Translations under genes and position numbers: made by a program
Assembly: GCA_012514255.1 (NCBI GenBank)
Contig: JAAZAP010000363.1
Location: forward strand, 1-6,872
DNA length: 6,872 nt
Origin: Bacteroidales bacterium
Lineage (GTDB): Bacteria; Bacteroidota; Bacteroidia; Bacteroidales; VadinHA17
Direction: 5' to 3'
In this document: positions 5,616 through 6,872 of the stretch, one piece after another
How the letters are laid out: the number at the start of each line of letters is the position of its first letter
How positions within the stretch are numbered: the first letter of the stretch is position 1
Notes under the pieces: generated by a model
The model's input: the letters and a program-made list of their open reading frames with translations, nothing else
Database searches by the model: none
Told to the model about the DNA's origin: nothing

Positions 5616-6872
5616 TCACAGCCTCACCACCGCCGGCTGCAGGTTGAATCCCTCAAGGCGCAGCAGCAACGGTGTGTTCCGATCTTCCTGGCTCAGAGCG
5701 GTGAGATCAACCTCGATGCTCTTTCTTTCTCCGGGCAGTAACACAATATAATTATCGTCAAGAAAGACCGGGGCCACCATCTCCCCGTCAGAGGTACGCA
5801 CAACCTTCATGCGGACGAAGAAGGCAGCTACCTCTCCACTGTTGGCCAGATCAACACTGACCTTGCCATCCTTGCTCTTCATCATCTGCCCTACCACCTT
5901 CGCCGCGGGTAATCCTGTCAGCTTCTGCCTGTCACCACCGGCAGGGAACCAGTATGTGTTCTCATCAACAGTCAGACCTGTGGAGACATAGGTTATACAG
6001 AGCTTCAAAAACTGCACTGCAGCCGTGGAGCTGGTCAGGTCAGGCTCCCACAGACGGGTGATGCTGTAACCGTCCGCGGTCATCTCCTCAGCCTTTTTCC
6101 ATATTTCCTGCCCGTACTCATCTGTCAGCACAGCCACCATCCTCAGACCTTTGCGCTCCTTTGGCATTGTATTTACAACGTATATTGCCGAGTCGGCAGT
6201 ATTGAACATCAGATGCACCGGTGCGGCGCCATGCCTGAATCCGTAAAAGCCGGCATTCTGATCGAGGTACCAGTCGTAAAACTGCCCCTTCAGTGCCGGC
6301 CATGGATTCTGACTCTTCCATACCAGGAAACCGGTATACCAGTCCCACATGTGCGAGGTGTAACCCTCTGCCATGGAGCGGTACTGCTCGTAATTGAGCA
6401 ACTGCGCCTTCCTGACGAAATCGGCCAGGTCAGCCGGTTCACCCAGTTGTTCGATCATCCCGCCGTAACCCATATATTTATGATACCGCCATACCTCATT
6501 CACCTCTTTGCCGGCAGGAACCACAAGATCCTTCTCCTCCATCATCTTTTTCAGTCCTTCCAGATTTGGCAGACCCACTGACCCGATCTCGGGATTGAAG
6601 GGGTGCCACTTATCCGTAAAGAACCAGAGCGGTTCCCTGATGCTATACGGGCCGTCAGCCGTGCCGCCGATTGTGTTGCGCAGCAGATCCTCCGAGGTGG
6701 ACTCATCAAGCCATATCCTCGTACCGTCAATCTCCTCCAGGCGCTTCTGTATGAGCGTGTCGATCCCCTCCGGCAGCGGGAACTCATTTCCCCCGCAGAT
6801 AAGGTAAAGGGAGGGGTGATTACGCAACATAATGATTTGGTCTTCAACGGATCTCAGGAACAGCGAGTCGTC
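5616..6872 (-). CDS. GH2 glycoside hydrolase, mannosylglycoprotein endo-beta-mannosidase-like (5' partial)
   Basis: The frame is open from the right edge to a TGA at 5616-5618 and gives the C-terminal 418 residues of an enzyme that is usually about 850-950 long. An internal Met at 6828-6830 is not the start, because the 14 codons before it (DDSLFLRSVEDQII) continue the family's helix before RNHPSL. Visible residues, counted from the edge: CGGNE with the probable acid/base Glu30, FNPEIGSVG with the probable nucleophile Glu95, WRYHKY (128-133), then AQLLNYEQYR and TGFLVWKSQNPW (180-191), which closely recall plant endo-beta-mannosidase. Beta-sandwich domains follow, ending with a DDNYIVLLPGE segment typical of the C-terminal Ig-like domain. 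The related exo-beta-glucosaminidases of the CsxA type have Asp in place of the acid/base Glu, so NE here favours mannosidase-type activity. The N-terminal signal peptide and sugar-binding domain are outside the window. It converges on the glycosyltransferase gene with a 49-base gap in which no clear terminator is visible. Confidence 0.92.
   Translation of the reverse strand, partial: DDSLFLRSVEDQIIMLRNHPSLYLICGGNEFPLPEGIDTLIQKRLEEIDGTRIWLDESTSEDLLRNTIGGTADGPYSIREPLWFFTDKWHPFNPEIGSVGLPNLEGLKKMMEEKDLVVPAGKEVNEVWRYHKYMGYGGMIEQLGEPADLADFVRKAQLLNYEQYRSMAEGYTSHMWDWYTGFLVWKSQNPWPALKGQFYDWYLDQNAGFYGFRHGAAPVHLMFNTADSAIYVVNTMPKERKGLRMVAVLTDEYGQEIWKKAEEMTADGYSITRLWEPDLTSSTAAVQFLKLCITYVSTGLTVDENTYWFPAGGDRQKLTGLPAAKVVGQMMKSKDGKVSVDLANSGEVAAFFVRMKVVRTSDGEMVAPVFLDDNYIVLLPGERKSIEVDLTALSQEDRNTPLLLRLEGFNLQPAVVRL

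Overview
The window looks like a piece of a Bacteroidota (Bacteroidetes) chromosome. The reasons are the lack of clear Shine-Dalgarno sequences, an A-rich leader before the small exported protein, a plant-type/Bacteroidetes-type GH2 endo-beta-mannosidase-like enzyme, and a large membrane glycosyltransferase whose C-terminal half resembles a family I know mainly from Bacteroidetes. Genus and species cannot be read from the sequence. No mobile element, rRNA, tRNA or CRISPR array was found.

Layout. Bases 1-126 are the last 41 codons of an unrecognised protein with a CPKC motif. Bases 242-2458 encode a complete Cu(+)-exporting P1B-type ATPase (CopA). After a 115-base gap with its own structure (a 12-base motif shared with the copA leader, a GC-rich hairpin, and an inverted repeat that includes the first base of the next start codon), bases 2574-3002 encode a small exported Gly/Arg-rich protein with two matching Asp-rich 'VDAnnDGVCDN' motifs. 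A convincing intrinsic terminator follows at 3033-3060. Bases 3071-3350 hold a tandem array with a 50-base period: nearly identical copies on the right and decayed copies on the left. Bases 3392-5566 encode a GT2-membrane GT-C-like fusion protein that starts at TTG. Convergent to it, bases 5616-6872 (minus strand) encode the C-terminal 418 residues of a GH2 glycoside hydrolase that runs off the right edge.

How the parts relate. CopA and the small exported protein lie on the same strand and share an upstream motif, so they may respond to the same (possibly copper) signal; this is inference. The fused glycosyltransferase probably both makes a lipid-linked sugar and transfers it on the outer side of the inner membrane. 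The GH2 enzyme probably degrades mannose-containing glycans. Nothing ties the glycan genes functionally to the copper gene; the repeat array and terminator separate the two blocks.

No wholly new multi-gene system is evident. The points most worth following up are the structured repeat array, the twin-motif exported protein with its unusual leader, and the donor-synthase/transferase fusion.
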